Shown here piece after piece: positions 39,066 to 48,453 of a stretch of DNA of 53,279 nt. The position numbers and the translations under genes were made by a program. The stretch's first letter is position 1; every line of letters starts with the position of its first letter. The notes under the pieces were generated by a model. The model had not been told where the DNA came from. It saw nothing but the letters and a program-made list of their open reading frames with translations, and did no database searches. The stretch is from Thermococcus sp. (lineage in GTDB: Archaea > Methanobacteriota_B > Thermococci > Thermococcales > Thermococcaceae), in NCBI RefSeq assembly GCF_026991495.1, contig NZ_JALXBJ010000050.1, positions 1 to 53,279 of the forward strand. The letters are read 5' to 3'.

Positions 39066-40523
39066 TCACAAGGTCTTAGGAACGCGATACTCAACGCTAA
39101 ACGTGTATTCACAATCTATCGAGAACTTCCCCTTTCCGCGCCGGGCTTTTCTGATCCTGAAAAGCTCCTGAAGGGAGCGGGGTTTCCTGCCGTTGTCAAA
39201 GCGCTCGTCGAGGATCTCCTCTAGGAGTTCAGCGTCTTTCTCTGAGGCCAGCCGGCCCACTACTCCAACGTGGGTGGCTCCTCTCACCAGATCCTTGCTA
39301 AGGCCGGAAAGGTACTGCGTGCCTGAGATGAGGGAGATCTCCAGGGAACGGCCTTCGCGGTAGATTTTGTTTATAGCCCTGAGGCCGAGCCTGTGCCTTG
39401 CCAGGTTCTGGATCTCATCGGCGATGATGATGACGGGCATGTCGTGCTTGAGGAGGAACTCGTCTGTGACGTAGTTAACCAAGTTGTGGAAGATGACGGC
39501 CTCTTCCTCGTCGCTCAGTTTCGAGTTGGCCGAGAAGTCTATCACGTTGATCCTGTCAGGGGTGAGCTTCCTGACGAACTCCTCTTTTGGGTCTTTTGTA
39601 AAGAGCCTGTCGCTCTTCAGTTTGGTCATTAGGGTTCTCAGGTTGGCGATCGTCCTGTCGCGGGAGTTCTTCAGGACATCTTCAACGGTCTCGCCCGGCC
39701 TCGGCGGGTACTCGTTCCTGATGACTTCCCTCAAGAAGCGGTCGGGGTCTCTGATCCTCTTTTGGCCCCAATAGATGTCGAGGAGGCGCATGTAGTTGGT
39801 CTGAGTGTTCACGTACATGAACTTGATAAGGTCCTGAACTTCCAGGCGGTCGTAGCTGAGCTTTCCTTCGACTACTTGAACGTTCCTGCCGTTGTCTTTG
39901 GCGATTAGGTCCAGGTCCCTCGTGGGCCGGAAGACTATTCTAGTTGAGGGATAGATGGCCGGCTGGAGCCGGTGCCTCTGGAACTGGTTGTGGTTTGAAT
40001 CAGCTTTCGTCATCATGGCCTCGACGTTGGGCCAGCCAAAGGCGAAGTCTCCGATCTTCCCGAGGAGGGGTCGTTTTTTGTAGTACTCCTGGAGGTAGCT
40101 TTCAATGAAGGGGTATTTCTGCTGGAGGTAGTCGTAGCCAAAGTTCTCGACGATGTAGTTTCTGAAGGTTTCGAGCTTCTTGACTTTTGGTTTGTCATAT
40201 TTGGCCTCGATCACGATGATTAGGGCCTTTCTTCCGTTCAGCATGAAGTAGTCGTAGAAGGCCTCCGCCAGGGCCCTCATGATGCTGGTTTTCCCGTAGC
40301 CGCTTCTGCCGAGGAAGAGGATGTGGTTGGCAAAGCCGGTCTTGTAGGGTAGGAACTGTGGGGCCCTGCTGCCGTCGTCGAGCCTTAGGCCCAAATACGG
40401 GCCGTAATAGGCCTGGCGTATGTCGGTTATGGTGTATTGGGCCAGTTTCTCTGGACTGAGTCTTTTTTGCAGTTTTGCGAGGTAGTCCTCGGGAACCCAC
40501 CATGAGCGTGCGGTACTCTCCAC
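39066..40523 (-). CDS. HerA/FtsK-superfamily ATPase (VirB4/packaging-type)
   Basis: 485 residues from a GTG that has AGGAGG 8 nt upstream. Walker A is GRSGYGKTS (residues 72-80), Walker B VIIIADE (about residues 364-370, D369-E370), and a sensor-like SLISGTQY with Q403 follows. The central part is a large all-alpha insert region. This belongs to the HerA/FtsK/VirB4 translocase superfamily. In mobile elements such pumps move DNA or protein across membranes or into particles. It is encoded with its own promoter, separate from the membrane-protein operon. Confidence 0.86.
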   Translation of the reverse strand: MESTARSWWVPEDYLAKLQKRLSPEKLAQYTITDIRQAYYGPYLGLRLDDGSRAPQFLPYKTGFANHILFLGRSGYGKTSIMRALAEAFYDYFMLNGRKALIIVIEAKYDKPKVKKLETFRNYIVENFGYDYLQQKYPFIESYLQEYYKKRPLLGKIGDFAFGWPNVEAMMTKADSNHNQFQRHRLQPAIYPSTRIVFRPTRDLDLIAKDNGRNVQVVEGKLSYDRLEVQDLIKFMYVNTQTNYMRLLDIYWGQKRIRDPDRFLREVIRNEYPPRPGETVEDVLKNSRDRTIANLRTLMTKLKSDRLFTKDPKEEFVRKLTPDRINVIDFSANSKLSDEEEAVIFHNLVNYVTDEFLLKHDMPVIIIADEIQNLARHRLGLRAINKIYREGRSLEISLISGTQYLSGLSKDLVRGATHVGVVGRLASEKDAELLEEILDERFDNGRKPRSLQELFRIRKARRGKGKFSIDCEYTFSVEYRVPKTL

Positions 40524-40554
40524 TATCTCAAACCTCCTTCTCGTTTGTTCTTAA

Positions 40555-40568
40555 CAAAAAATTATACC
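40555..40568 (-). promoter_or_regulatory. TATA box of the ATPase operon
   Basis: The minus strand reads GGTATAATTTTTTG, about 32-45 nt before the GTG at 40523. Confidence 0.55.
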
Positions 40569-40571
40569 TCC

Positions 40572-40640
40572 ACTGCACACTTTCTAGGGGCCATTAGCAG
40601 GCCCTGTTCTTCCAATAGAGCTCGTTCCTTCGTGTGCAGT
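40572..40640. repeat. 9-bp inverted repeat enclosing a hairpin
   Basis: ACTGCACAC (40572-40580) and its exact complement GTGTGCAGT (40632-40640) flank an inner GGGCC-N7-GGCCC stem (40588-40604). It sits between the end of one operon and the promoter of the next, so it could be a terminator, an insulator or a nicking-type element. Confidence 0.6.
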
Positions 40641-40657
40641 TACCACCCCCGGCCTGC

Positions 40658-40676
40658 CTGCTCCTCCTCGGAGCAG
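40658..40676 (-). terminator. Hairpin after the coiled-coil surface gene
   Basis: CTGCTCC-TCCTC-GGAGCAG, a 7-bp perfect stem, directly follows the stop of the operon ending at 40680. Without a clear T-run its terminator role is tentative. Confidence 0.4.
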
Positions 40677-40679
40677 ACA

Positions 40680-41840
40680 TCATAGCGGGTACTCCCACGA
40701 CCTCTTTTTCCTGTAGAGCAGATAACCAATCACGCCGGCAACAACCAAAGCCGCAATAAGGCTCTTCCAGAGAATTGAACCAATCGTCCGCTCCTTCTTC
40801 GCCTTCTCGATGTAACTCTGTTTACTCCGCTGATTCTCTTCGCTCATCACTTGCTCTATTATTCCGTGGTACTCTTTATTCTGCTGCTCCAAGAAATCGG
40901 CCTTCCCTTTGAGCTGGTTGTACTTCATTGTAAGATTTGCCAATTGGGCCTTGAGATCGCGATTCTCCTTCGTGAGGTTCAGGAGCCTCTCCTGAAGGGC
41001 TGTGAGGTTCGAGGATCTCAGTTTGCGTTCCAGCTCAGAAACCTGGCTCTTTAGCTTTTTATTCTCTGAAGTTAGAGTGTTGATTTGTTTTAGCTTCTGC
41101 TGTATTTGCGAGGTGAGGTTTTCAATGGCGAGGTCCTTCTTTAGAAGGGTGGAGTTAAGTTGCGCTATGATGGTCCTGCTAGCATTTAGTTCCTCGATGA
41201 GATTAGCTACTCTCTCATGGAGCAAGGAGTTGTTGGCCTTGAGTTGTCCATTTTGCTGTTCTAGATCCTTAATCTGCTCTAGGAGGTTTCCCAACCGACG
41301 AGAAAGGTTTTGGATCATTTCTTCTTTTTCACTATTCAGGGCATGGGCCTGCTCGAGTTCTTTAGTTAGATTTTGAATCAGGGCCTCTTTTTCCTGTATG
41401 GTTTCATTGAGCTGATTAACCAGCGCTCGGAGCTCTTTGATCAGAGTTTCGTTCGTCTGGTTTACAATAACTGTTTGGTTCACGATCACTGTCTTAATCC
41501 TAACAATAGGCCAGAAAGTGGCTGAGAACGGCTCACTAGATTTAATGAGAACAGACATCGTGGTTCTATTTAGGAGAACGACAGTCACGTTCATTTTGCC
41601 GATAATCACCGTCCCGTTTGCAAGGAAGTAAGGAACACTACCCACCTGGATGAGGGCCACGGGCCGAACTAGAACTGTAATGCTCGCATTGAGATAGTTG
41701 TCGGATATGTACAGGGTCTGGCCATTCTTGAGGATCCCCTCCCATGTGTATGTTTGGCAGGTTTCCGCAGCTAGGGCCTGCCCGAGACTTCCTATTAGGA
41801 TATACATGAATACTATGGCCAGAAGCTTTCTCACCATCAT
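40680..41840 (-). CDS. Exported coiled-coil surface protein with C-terminal anchor
   Basis: 386 residues from ATG 41840, whose codon overlaps the preceding stop. Signal peptide (LLAIVFMYILIGSLGQALAAE), an exported strand-rich head (about residues 25-140) with many N-glycosylation sequons, then a very long coiled coil (about residues 140-340, LNETIQEKEALIQNLTKELE and similar), and a C-terminal membrane helix (SLIAALVVAGVIGYLLYRK, about residues 358-378). It would form a stalk on the cell or particle surface. Last gene of the 49.0-40.7 kb operon. Confidence 0.8.
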   Translation of the reverse strand: MMVRKLLAIVFMYILIGSLGQALAAETCQTYTWEGILKNGQTLYISDNYLNASITVLVRPVALIQVGSVPYFLANGTVIIGKMNVTVVLLNRTTMSVLIKSSEPFSATFWPIVRIKTVIVNQTVIVNQTNETLIKELRALVNQLNETIQEKEALIQNLTKELEQAHALNSEKEEMIQNLSRRLGNLLEQIKDLEQQNGQLKANNSLLHERVANLIEELNASRTIIAQLNSTLLKKDLAIENLTSQIQQKLKQINTLTSENKKLKSQVSELERKLRSSNLTALQERLLNLTKENRDLKAQLANLTMKYNQLKGKADFLEQQNKEYHGIIEQVMSEENQRSKQSYIEKAKKERTIGSILWKSLIAALVVAGVIGYLLYRKKRSWEYPL

Positions 41841-42322
41841 CACCCCAAAATGCCTTTGATTTCCACGGTTCCGGTCTTCCGGTTCACCCACACAAAGCCC
41901 GCGAACATAGAAGTTCTGTCAGATTTGAGTTTTAATTCGAAGACCCAATAAAGCTGGCCGCTCTTTTCCTTCTCTGTGAGGCTGGACTTCTTCGGTTCAA
42001 GCTTGTAGCCATATTGCCTGAGCTTAGCGTTGTAACTGGCAAGGTACTGGAGAACGATGTTGTAAGCCTGCTCTGCAGTAATTGGGTAATTCTCGACGTA
42101 TTCTCCTTGGAGGATTGTTAAGTGGCCATCGCTCCAGAGGATTTTGTCTCCCTGGATTATATGGCCGCTTTCAGGGTACCCAAGATGGTAAAGCCTCTCA
42201 CGGAGAAGATCGTGTTCGTTAAACGTCGAGTATCCGAAATAGAGCAAAAAAATTATCACTAGTATCGCAAAGAGGCGGAGAATCACTTTTGAAAATGAAG
42301 GAGAGGAGCGGTGGGCGTACAT
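41840..42322 (-). CDS. Single-pass exported protein with PepSY-like domain
   Basis: 160 residues from the ATG at 42322 (GAGGTGG six bases upstream); an in-frame GTG at 42337 is less likely. One N-terminal membrane helix (ILRLFAILVIIFLLYFGYS) and an external domain with ITAEQAYNIVLQYLASYNAKL then YWVFELKL and FVWVNRKTGTVEIKG. The strand-helix-strand order with terminal VNRKTG resembles PepSY folds, which often inhibit or shield proteases. Remote similarity. Confidence 0.68.
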   Translation of the reverse strand: MYAHRSSPSFSKVILRLFAILVIIFLLYFGYSTFNEHDLLRERLYHLGYPESGHIIQGDKILWSDGHLTILQGEYVENYPITAEQAYNIVLQYLASYNAKLRQYGYKLEPKKSSLTEKEKSGQLYWVFELKLKSDRTSMFAGFVWVNRKTGTVEIKGILG

Positions 42323-42333
42323 CTCAGCCCACC

Positions 42334-43155
42334 TCACGGCCCTTTGGCTTCAACCGGCCAGGTAGCACTTGTGTTGGCCTGGACAATGAACGGGGCCGTC
42401 TCGTTGTAGAGGGTGGCCTTATTGCCGCTTAGATCCTGAACTACGAAGTAGAACGCGTAGTAGTCGTTTGTCGTGATGTTCTTGAGGATAATCGGTTCAG
42501 TGGTTGCGTTTATGACTGTAAAGGTGGTGGTGTTGGTTACAGTGTTGTTCGTGCCTAGGTCAGCCCAATAGACATAATAGGTACCGATCTGGTCATTATC
42601 AGTGGCGTTGAAGTTGATGACGAAGTTGTAAGTAGTCGTGTTGGTGGCGTTGTTATAGGTTGAGGTAATGTTGAGGCTAACGCTCGTAAGGGTCGGAGCG
42701 GTCGTATCGCTCACAGTAATGCTCTTAACATCGCTGATGAGGGCCTTTCCACTGTCGTAAGCCACCTTAACCTTGTAATAGACCACATCACCGAACTTTG
42801 AGGGTATCTCGGCCTTGTAGGTGCCGTTGGTCTCAGTAGCGTTCAAGGCGGTGTAAGTCGCGTTGTTCGGGTCGGCGACGTTCAGGGCATAGAGGACCTG
42901 GACGCTGCTGATGTTGAAGTGCTCTTCATTCGCGAGAGTAAAACTAACCATCGCGTGCCCGGTCGTCTGGTCAACAGTCGGCTGAAGGTCTGAAACAGCG
43001 AGCTGATAAGTAGTCTGCTCGCTCGCGTTGCTCTGGTTATCCAGGTTCAGAAGCACTCCCGCACCGGCCCCGTGCCCGGCGTAGGCCCACCAGGCTACCA
43101 GGCCAAACAGCGCTATCAGGCCGATTGTTATGATCTGCCTTTCTTTCTTCCTCAT
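42334..43155 (-). CDS. Anchored Ig/FN3-like surface protein
   Basis: 273 residues: an N-terminal anchor helix (ITIGLIALFGLVAWWAYAG) followed by two beta-sandwich domains rich in Thr/Asn, with YYKVKVAYDSGKALISDVKS, TAPTLTSVSLNITSTYNNAT and YYAFYFVVQDLSGNKATLYN. The latter two match immunoglobulin/FN3-type repeats (TAPT..., DLSGN). More than ten N-glycosylation sequons are visible. It is likely a glycosylated part of the surface apparatus. Confidence 0.72.
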   Translation of the reverse strand: MRKKERQIITIGLIALFGLVAWWAYAGHGAGAGVLLNLDNQSNASEQTTYQLAVSDLQPTVDQTTGHAMVSFTLANEEHFNISSVQVLYALNVADPNNATYTALNATETNGTYKAEIPSKFGDVVYYKVKVAYDSGKALISDVKSITVSDTTAPTLTSVSLNITSTYNNATNTTTYNFVINFNATDNDQIGTYYVYWADLGTNNTVTNTTTFTVINATTEPIILKNITTNDYYAFYFVVQDLSGNKATLYNETAPFIVQANTSATWPVEAKGP

Positions 43156-43158
43156 TCT

Positions 43159-43401
43159 TCAAACACCTCCTAATCCTCCGAGTGCATCTTTCAGCATACC
43201 CGGAACACTCTTTATGAAAGAAAAGAAAGTATCAGTAAGGCCAAATGACTTTAAGAGCGCAAGAGTACCGAGGGCGTAGAATATGAGCGCTGTTTTCCCC
43301 TTTGCCAGGAGTCCAATCAGGATTAGAATTATACCGAGCGCTAGGTATGGGTGGGATCCTGCGAGACCTTGAAGCTGGCCAATGAGGCCGTTCACATCCA
43401 T
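43159..43401 (-). CDS. Small two-helix membrane protein (80 residues)
   Basis: MDVNGLIGQLQGLAGSHPYL leads into helix 1 (ALGIILILIGLLAKG) and helix 2 (ALIFYALGTLALLKSFGLTD); a Gly-rich C-terminus (DALGGLGGV) closes it. It is 4 nt before the Ig-like gene and shares one base with the next. Small hydrophobic proteins like this can be major membrane-embedded structural subunits of spindle-shaped and membrane-containing archaeal particles, but no family match can be claimed. Confidence 0.7.
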   Translation of the reverse strand: MDVNGLIGQLQGLAGSHPYLALGIILILIGLLAKGKTALIFYALGTLALLKSFGLTDTFFSFIKSVPGMLKDALGGLGGV

Positions 43402-43739
43402 TATGCACCCCTCCTGGCCCTCATTGTCAGGCCCGCGAGGATTCCCGCGAGGCCAAATGTGGTGACTCCCTTGACGAGTTCAAGGGTAGTGGCCTGCGGG
43501 TCGCCAGTGATTGCCAGCATAGCAATTCCTCCGATGACCACGAAAGCCGCTGCGTCCCACGGGCCCCAATTGTCCAAATCCGCGATCCTGTAAACGCTCA
43601 GGCCCACCAGGGCGCTCGGAATGAAGAGCGCCCAATAACCACTGAGGCCAAAAAGCTGGCCCACTGTAGTCATTGCACCGTTGAAGTGAAAGACAACAAT
43701 GAGGTAAACAATGAGAGCCGCTGCAATCCTGCCGAGCAT
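43401..43739 (-). CDS. Small four-helix membrane protein
   Basis: 112 residues, about four membrane helices (AAALIVYLIVVFHFNGAM, GLSGYWALFIPSALVGLSVY, AAFVVIGGIAMLAIT, GVTTFGLAGILAGLTMR). Basic C-terminus (RARRGA). Between two other small membrane proteins in the same operon; their sizes rise 80-112-166. Function unknown. Confidence 0.72.
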   Translation of the reverse strand: MLGRIAAALIVYLIVVFHFNGAMTTVGQLFGLSGYWALFIPSALVGLSVYRIADLDNWGPWDAAAFVVIGGIAMLAITGDPQATTLELVKGVTTFGLAGILAGLTMRARRGA

Positions 43740-43750
43740 TTTAGATCACC

Positions 43751-44251
43751 TCAGAGCAGCACTACCAGCCAAGAGATCACGTGGGCAATTGGATTGTATC
43801 CCTGCGGCAAAATGGCAAGGTACTGGAAGTGGGTTGCGAGTGTTGCGCCGAGCCAGGCAATGAAGTACCACGGGTCTTTCCCGGTGTCTGGCGCGAAGAT
43901 GTACAAGCTCGTTAAGCCTGCAACGAAGAGCGCTGCAGGGGTCGATGCTCCGGAGAGAGTTAGTGTGCCCGTGAGGGCCCATAGCGCGAGGGCAAAGCCC
44001 ACACCACCGAACAGCAGTGCACCAAGTATCTCATTTCTACCCTTCGCAAACTTCCCATATAATTTCCCCATGTCCGCGTAGCGGTCAAGTAGCTCGATAA
44101 AGGCAACGAAAAGCAAGGATACCTTTGCTAGCGTTTCAGTGCTCTGTTGTATTGTTATATTGTGTTCTCCGCCGTACCAAAACAAAACGGAAAGGAATCC
44201 TGCAGAAAGCAGGATTTTTGCCAAGCCGCCCATTACTTCTTTTTTCTCCAT
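43751..44251 (-). CDS. Membrane protein with about five helices
   Basis: 166 residues. Helices include ILLSAGFLSVLFWYGG, LLFVAFIELLDRY, ILGALLFGGVGFALALWALTG, AALFVAGLTSLYIFAPD and WYFIAWLGATLATHFQYLAI, with a final LAILPQGYNPIAHVISWLVV segment. Starts from an ATG with TGGAAAG before it. No recognised family. It fits in the operon between the 742-residue protein and the four-helix gene. Confidence 0.72.
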   Translation of the reverse strand: MEKKEVMGGLAKILLSAGFLSVLFWYGGEHNITIQQSTETLAKVSLLFVAFIELLDRYADMGKLYGKFAKGRNEILGALLFGGVGFALALWALTGTLTLSGASTPAALFVAGLTSLYIFAPDTGKDPWYFIAWLGATLATHFQYLAILPQGYNPIAHVISWLVVLL

Positions 44252-44263
44252 CTTTCCACCACC

Positions 44264-46492
44264 TCAGAGTTTTGTTCCCAACCAGGCCACGAGGGCCTTG
44301 AGTGCAGGAATACCAATCACAATAGCCAGCCAAATCCCCAATCCAGTCAAAGCGCCAGTCCTGCCAAGCAGATAGTAGCCGCCAATGAGCAGAATCGCCA
44401 GCAGTGCCAGCATCTTCCAGTTCTTCAAATTCCCGAGGATAGTATCTGCCAAGCCACTAATGCTTATGTGCAGAACATAGTCATCACCGGCCTTCTTGTA
44501 CTCCTGCGCCTGACTATCAAGCATCTTAGCACCCTCAGAATCACCCTTATACGCCCTGTCTGCAGCCTGCTTCTCAAAATCACCCGCATACTCATACTTC
44601 TTCGCCGCATTGAGGTGGTTTAGAGCCAGTTGAGCATCATCCGTCTGCGTGGCCTGAGAAAGCATCTGAAGCTCAAGCTGGTAGTACTTAATCGCCCGAT
44701 CAGCATACTGCGCGGCCTCCTTGTTGCCGTTAGCCTCGGCCATCTTCTTGAGCTGCTCCGCAGCCTGAATCTTATTCTGCAGGTCCCGTTTCACGGACTC
44801 AAGCTGCGCCTTCAACAGCTCAAGCTCAGTCTTCGTGATCTTGTCATCATCAAAGATCGGGAGGATCTTCTGAATCCTCGCGTCATCCAGGGCCAGCTTC
44901 TCCCTGTCAAGAACGCTCATGTGTGGCTGAATGAGGACCCAAACCGGAATCTTCGTGCCATCGTCACGCTCAAACCAGACCAAGCCGAGGCCGTAGACGC
45001 GGTAATTCACTATGTCCGGCCCAAACGTGTACTTGGTAATGCCGTACGCCTCTTTTATCCCATCAGTCATGTCTCCGAGCGTGTTTGAACGCCTGTCCGC
45101 CATCTCGAAGTTCCCGTTCTGGAGCAACCTAACAGCGAAGACCTCAAAGTCATCGTAGATCTTTGGATGCTCATCAAACATCGTGAGGAACTTGTGGTTC
45201 GGAGCAACGAAGAACTTCCACGTCGCGGCAGAATCCTGGACGTGCACTGGCGTCGCGTAGGGCCTAATGAGAACGTCCGAGACGGCACCCCACTGCTCCG
45301 CAATGAACGGGGCAAACTTACCCATAACGAGGTTCGCCATATCAGCCGGCATGGACGCGTTAAGGCCGGTCTGGAAGAGAACCACGTCAGTACTGCTCGT
45401 AACGTGCAGGTAAACACTCCTGGTTTCAGCCTCGACCGAAAGCGGAATATCCCTCACATGAACCCACGTGCCATTCACAAGGCTCCAGTCCTCTTTGTAA
45501 GCATCGATTTTGATGTAAATCTCGAACTGCGGTGTTTTTGCGGACTTCAGTTTCTCGATCAGGCCCGGCGTGATCTGGCCGGTCCTGATGGCGTCGGCAA
45601 CGGCATAATCCAGATCGTCCGGGACCTTAAGGAAGGTGTTAATGTCATAGGCCCCACCGTTGAACGTGAGGTTCGAGAAGGTCCTGGTGTACCGGTAGTA
45701 GGCCGTGCCAGTATCGGCCCTGACCACGTACATGGTGACCTTATTCAGGTGAATGACGTTCTGCTTGATCGGATCGCTTGAGAAGAAGATCCTCAACTTG
45801 ACTGGAAACGCTGAAAAGCCGAGGATTTGATCCGGCCCATAGAGCTTTAGCTGGATGTTTCCAATTGCTCCCGTCTGCTGGATGTCGTACTCTACCGAAC
45901 TCGTTGCCATTTTGGCGAGAAGCTCTGTCAGCTCGCTGTACGCTTTTGATTGTGCATCATCGACAATTTGATACTTTCTCCATAAGTCACGATTCTTAGC
46001 GAGGTCATCGGTCGTGGCGTTCTTGTCAGAACCAAACAATGATGGAGCTTTTTCCTTCTTCTCAGGAATCAGCGAGTAAACTGTACCACCAACTGTTGCC
46101 GCGACCGCTCCGCATGCCATTGCACCAGGCACCGCCCCCACGCCCATAGTAGACGCTCCAACTACCAACTCACAACCAGCAAACGTTAATGCTCCGGCTG
46201 CAGCTGCTATAGCACCACGATGCTCAGAGAGGAAACCACCAACTTTCTCCTTTATCTTCCCTCCCACCCCAAAGGCATCAAAGGGATTCAAACTCCATGC
46301 CGCCACGTACCCCGCATTGATCGTATTGGTTACTAGAACGAACATCAACACAAATGAAACACATCTCCTCCTTCTTCTGCGAACTTCCTCAACACCCTTC
46401 CTCCGCCTGTTCAGCCCCTTCTTTTCTTGCTCATCCTGCTCCTTCCTCTTGACCTTCTCCCGTCGGAAAATTGAAAACAGAGAGCGGAGCAT
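44264..46492 (-). CDS. Large exported protein of the surface apparatus (742 residues)
   Basis: A highly basic cytosolic N-terminus (residues 1-43, ending RRRRRRC) precedes a signal/anchor helix (VSFVLMFVLVTNTINAGYVA). A Gly/Ala-rich segment follows (AIAAAAGALTFAGCELVVGA, about residues 92-130). A large exported beta-rich domain (about residues 190-520) carries LKLYGPDQILGFSAFPVKLR and YVVRADTGTAYYRYTR. A coiled coil (about residues 560-680) leads to two C-terminal helices (MLALLAILLIGGYYLLG; IWLAIVIGIPALKALVAWLG). It is the largest protein in the element and probably the core of a surface or particle assembly. The N-terminal Arg cluster is unusual. Confidence 0.78.
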   Translation of the reverse strand: MLRSLFSIFRREKVKRKEQDEQEKKGLNRRRKGVEEVRRRRRRCVSFVLMFVLVTNTINAGYVAAWSLNPFDAFGVGGKIKEKVGGFLSEHRGAIAAAAGALTFAGCELVVGASTMGVGAVPGAMACGAVAATVGGTVYSLIPEKKEKAPSLFGSDKNATTDDLAKNRDLWRKYQIVDDAQSKAYSELTELLAKMATSSVEYDIQQTGAIGNIQLKLYGPDQILGFSAFPVKLRIFFSSDPIKQNVIHLNKVTMYVVRADTGTAYYRYTRTFSNLTFNGGAYDINTFLKVPDDLDYAVADAIRTGQITPGLIEKLKSAKTPQFEIYIKIDAYKEDWSLVNGTWVHVRDIPLSVEAETRSVYLHVTSSTDVVLFQTGLNASMPADMANLVMGKFAPFIAEQWGAVSDVLIRPYATPVHVQDSAATWKFFVAPNHKFLTMFDEHPKIYDDFEVFAVRLLQNGNFEMADRRSNTLGDMTDGIKEAYGITKYTFGPDIVNYRVYGLGLVWFERDDGTKIPVWVLIQPHMSVLDREKLALDDARIQKILPIFDDDKITKTELELLKAQLESVKRDLQNKIQAAEQLKKMAEANGNKEAAQYADRAIKYYQLELQMLSQATQTDDAQLALNHLNAAKKYEYAGDFEKQAADRAYKGDSEGAKMLDSQAQEYKKAGDDYVLHISISGLADTILGNLKNWKMLALLAILLIGGYYLLGRTGALTGLGIWLAIVIGIPALKALVAWLGTKL

Positions 46493-46496
46493 GCCA

Positions 46497-48449
46497 TCAC
46501 CTCCGTCTCATGACCAAAACAGCCCCAAGTCCAAGAGCAGCAGCGGCTCCGATAGCAAGGAGCGGCAAACCAGAGCCGCCACCCAAACCAATCGGCAGGC
46601 CGGCCTCAGAACCCGTGATAATCACATGCACCGTGCCACTGTACCGCTCAGCATCTCCCTCAAGGACCTTCATCGTCAAGTCGTAAGCATCATAAGTCAG
46701 TTTATCCGGCACGGCAAACGAAATACTGACCGTCTTGGTCGACGAGGGAGCGATTGCCACAGTCTGGTTCACCGGAACATCAAGAAAGCCGCCCTCCAAC
46801 CTGATCGTATAGTACTTCGTGCTGTCGCTCGGATTCTTGAGCTGCACCTGAACAGTCCCAACGCCGCCCTTCTTGACGCTGACTGATTTTGTGAGCAGAG
46901 AAATACCCGTGCCCACATTGATCGTATAGCTCGCAGTCTGCCCGTTCCACTGGAATTCAAGCGTATAAGTGCCCTCCTCCGGAACATTCACTGTGAAGGT
47001 GTGCACGTCATAGGGGTTGAAGGCATAACTATCACTCCAGACCTGGCTCCCGCTCGAATCCGTGAGAACCACAACCATCGCGTAGCTCTGGCCGCTTGCC
47101 TCGGAAACCCTCAGCTGATTGTCACCCACCTGCCACTCGCTTGGCATTTCAACCGTGAAGGGCAGCGGGTCAACCTTGTATGAGACTTGTTTTGTTGTGG
47201 TGTACATCTTTGTTCCGAAGGCATCGTGGCTTTCGAGAGTTAGGGAGAACGCGTATGTGCCGACACTCGTTGCCTTGAACTTGATAGAAATCTGGACCGG
47301 CGAGGAGATGTCGCCGAGATAGTACTTTCCGCCCTCAGGACTGATGACGGAACCATCCTTCCGGACTTCGAGGACGTTAGAAAGGCCTGCGAGACTCAGG
47401 TAAGTGTTGTAAGTTGCGGAAGTGTCAATCGGAGTTAGGGTGAAGGTGAGAGTATAAAGAGTGTGCTCGGGAATGCTGATGTTTGAGGGGAAGTTTTCGA
47501 GCTTGAATGCTGCAGAAGAGGGGTAGAGCTCAACTGAAACGCTCATATCCCCCTGAACGTCTATCGTCTTCGTGACGCTCCAGTAGCCAGGCTTCTCGAA
47601 AGTCAAAGTATGCTGTCCCTTAGTGAGCTCTAAGCTTTGCCCGTCATCGAGAGTGCCGAGAATTGTAGAGCCTTCTTTGACCGTAACGCCCGTGAGACCC
47701 TGGCCACTGAGGGCGTCTTTGATGCTGAAAGTTACAGAACCGCTTGGAGCGAGCACTTCAATACTCTTCAAATAAACATACTGCACAACATCATTATAGA
47801 TCATTCCCCCAAAGAACACATTTATGTGGTCAATGTCTCCAGGAGAGAGCTGAACTCCCTTTTTCTTTAGATCATCGAGTGGGGAGAATGTCACGGTTGT
47901 AAATCCTGCCTGAACTGCTGTCCAGTTGAGGTCATTAAATCTATAGTCATTGTCTACCCACGCTAATTTACCCATTGTCTCTGATCCGTAATCCGTTCCA
48001 ATTGCCCAATTCGCTCCCCCGTAGTGCATTACTGAATATACAAGCCCATTCTTTGCAAAAATGATCGCCCCAACTGCTGCTCCTTTATTTGTTGTTGCAT
48101 ATATTGTCATTCTGACTGTGAAGTTATTGCCAATTGTGATGTTCTCTTTCAGAATTGCCACTCTTGCCCTGTAATGTCCCGTGTTACCAGAGCTGTCCAA
48201 CTTAAGATATACAGCCTTCTTTGTTGAGTCATATCCAATTCCACCTTTCACACTCTGACAGATTGAGTCTAAGTACCAGTGTGGCAGGTCTTTATCTGTA
48301 TACCAGGATGATGAGCTATACGTGTCTACTAGACTTGTGTCACTCGAAAAGTCAACGCTGAAGATGGATGCTGTTCCGGCTCTCACAAGCGTCATTGAAA
48401 CGCTAGCAAAAAGCACAAGCAAAGCTAGCAAAATACTAGCTCTTTTCAT
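46497..48449 (-). CDS. Large modular exported protein with PEGA-like domain
   Basis: 650 residues from the ATG at 48449 (GGTGA upstream). Signal peptide (ILLALLVLFASVSMTLVRAG), then a lectin-like beta domain (about residues 20-210, with GHYRARVAIL, WIDNDYRFNDLNWTA). Next a PEGA-type domain (SGQGLTGVTVKEGSTILGTL, FEKPGYWSVTKTIDV, about residues 225-300) and several Ig-like/CARDB-like repeats to residue 610. C-terminal anchor helix after a Gly-rich linker (LPLLAIGAAAALGLGAVLVM plus three Arg). A cell-surface or particle adhesin is likely; it could recognise host glycans. Confidence 0.8.
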   Translation of the reverse strand: MKRASILLALLVLFASVSMTLVRAGTASIFSVDFSSDTSLVDTYSSSSWYTDKDLPHWYLDSICQSVKGGIGYDSTKKAVYLKLDSSGNTGHYRARVAILKENITIGNNFTVRMTIYATTNKGAAVGAIIFAKNGLVYSVMHYGGANWAIGTDYGSETMGKLAWVDNDYRFNDLNWTAVQAGFTTVTFSPLDDLKKKGVQLSPGDIDHINVFFGGMIYNDVVQYVYLKSIEVLAPSGSVTFSIKDALSGQGLTGVTVKEGSTILGTLDDGQSLELTKGQHTLTFEKPGYWSVTKTIDVQGDMSVSVELYPSSAAFKLENFPSNISIPEHTLYTLTFTLTPIDTSATYNTYLSLAGLSNVLEVRKDGSVISPEGGKYYLGDISSPVQISIKFKATSVGTYAFSLTLESHDAFGTKMYTTTKQVSYKVDPLPFTVEMPSEWQVGDNQLRVSEASGQSYAMVVVLTDSSGSQVWSDSYAFNPYDVHTFTVNVPEEGTYTLEFQWNGQTASYTINVGTGISLLTKSVSVKKGGVGTVQVQLKNPSDSTKYYTIRLEGGFLDVPVNQTVAIAPSSTKTVSISFAVPDKLTYDAYDLTMKVLEGDAERYSGTVHVIITGSEAGLPIGLGGGSGLPLLAIGAAAALGLGAVLVMRRR

Positions 48450-48453
48450 CCGT

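Noticed and set aside
39066..40523. Calling the ATPase a viral A32-type genome-packaging enzyme
   Set aside because: It belongs to the HerA/FtsK superfamily, but no double-jelly-roll capsid gene is present, so a packaging role is not better supported than a transfer or secretion role.
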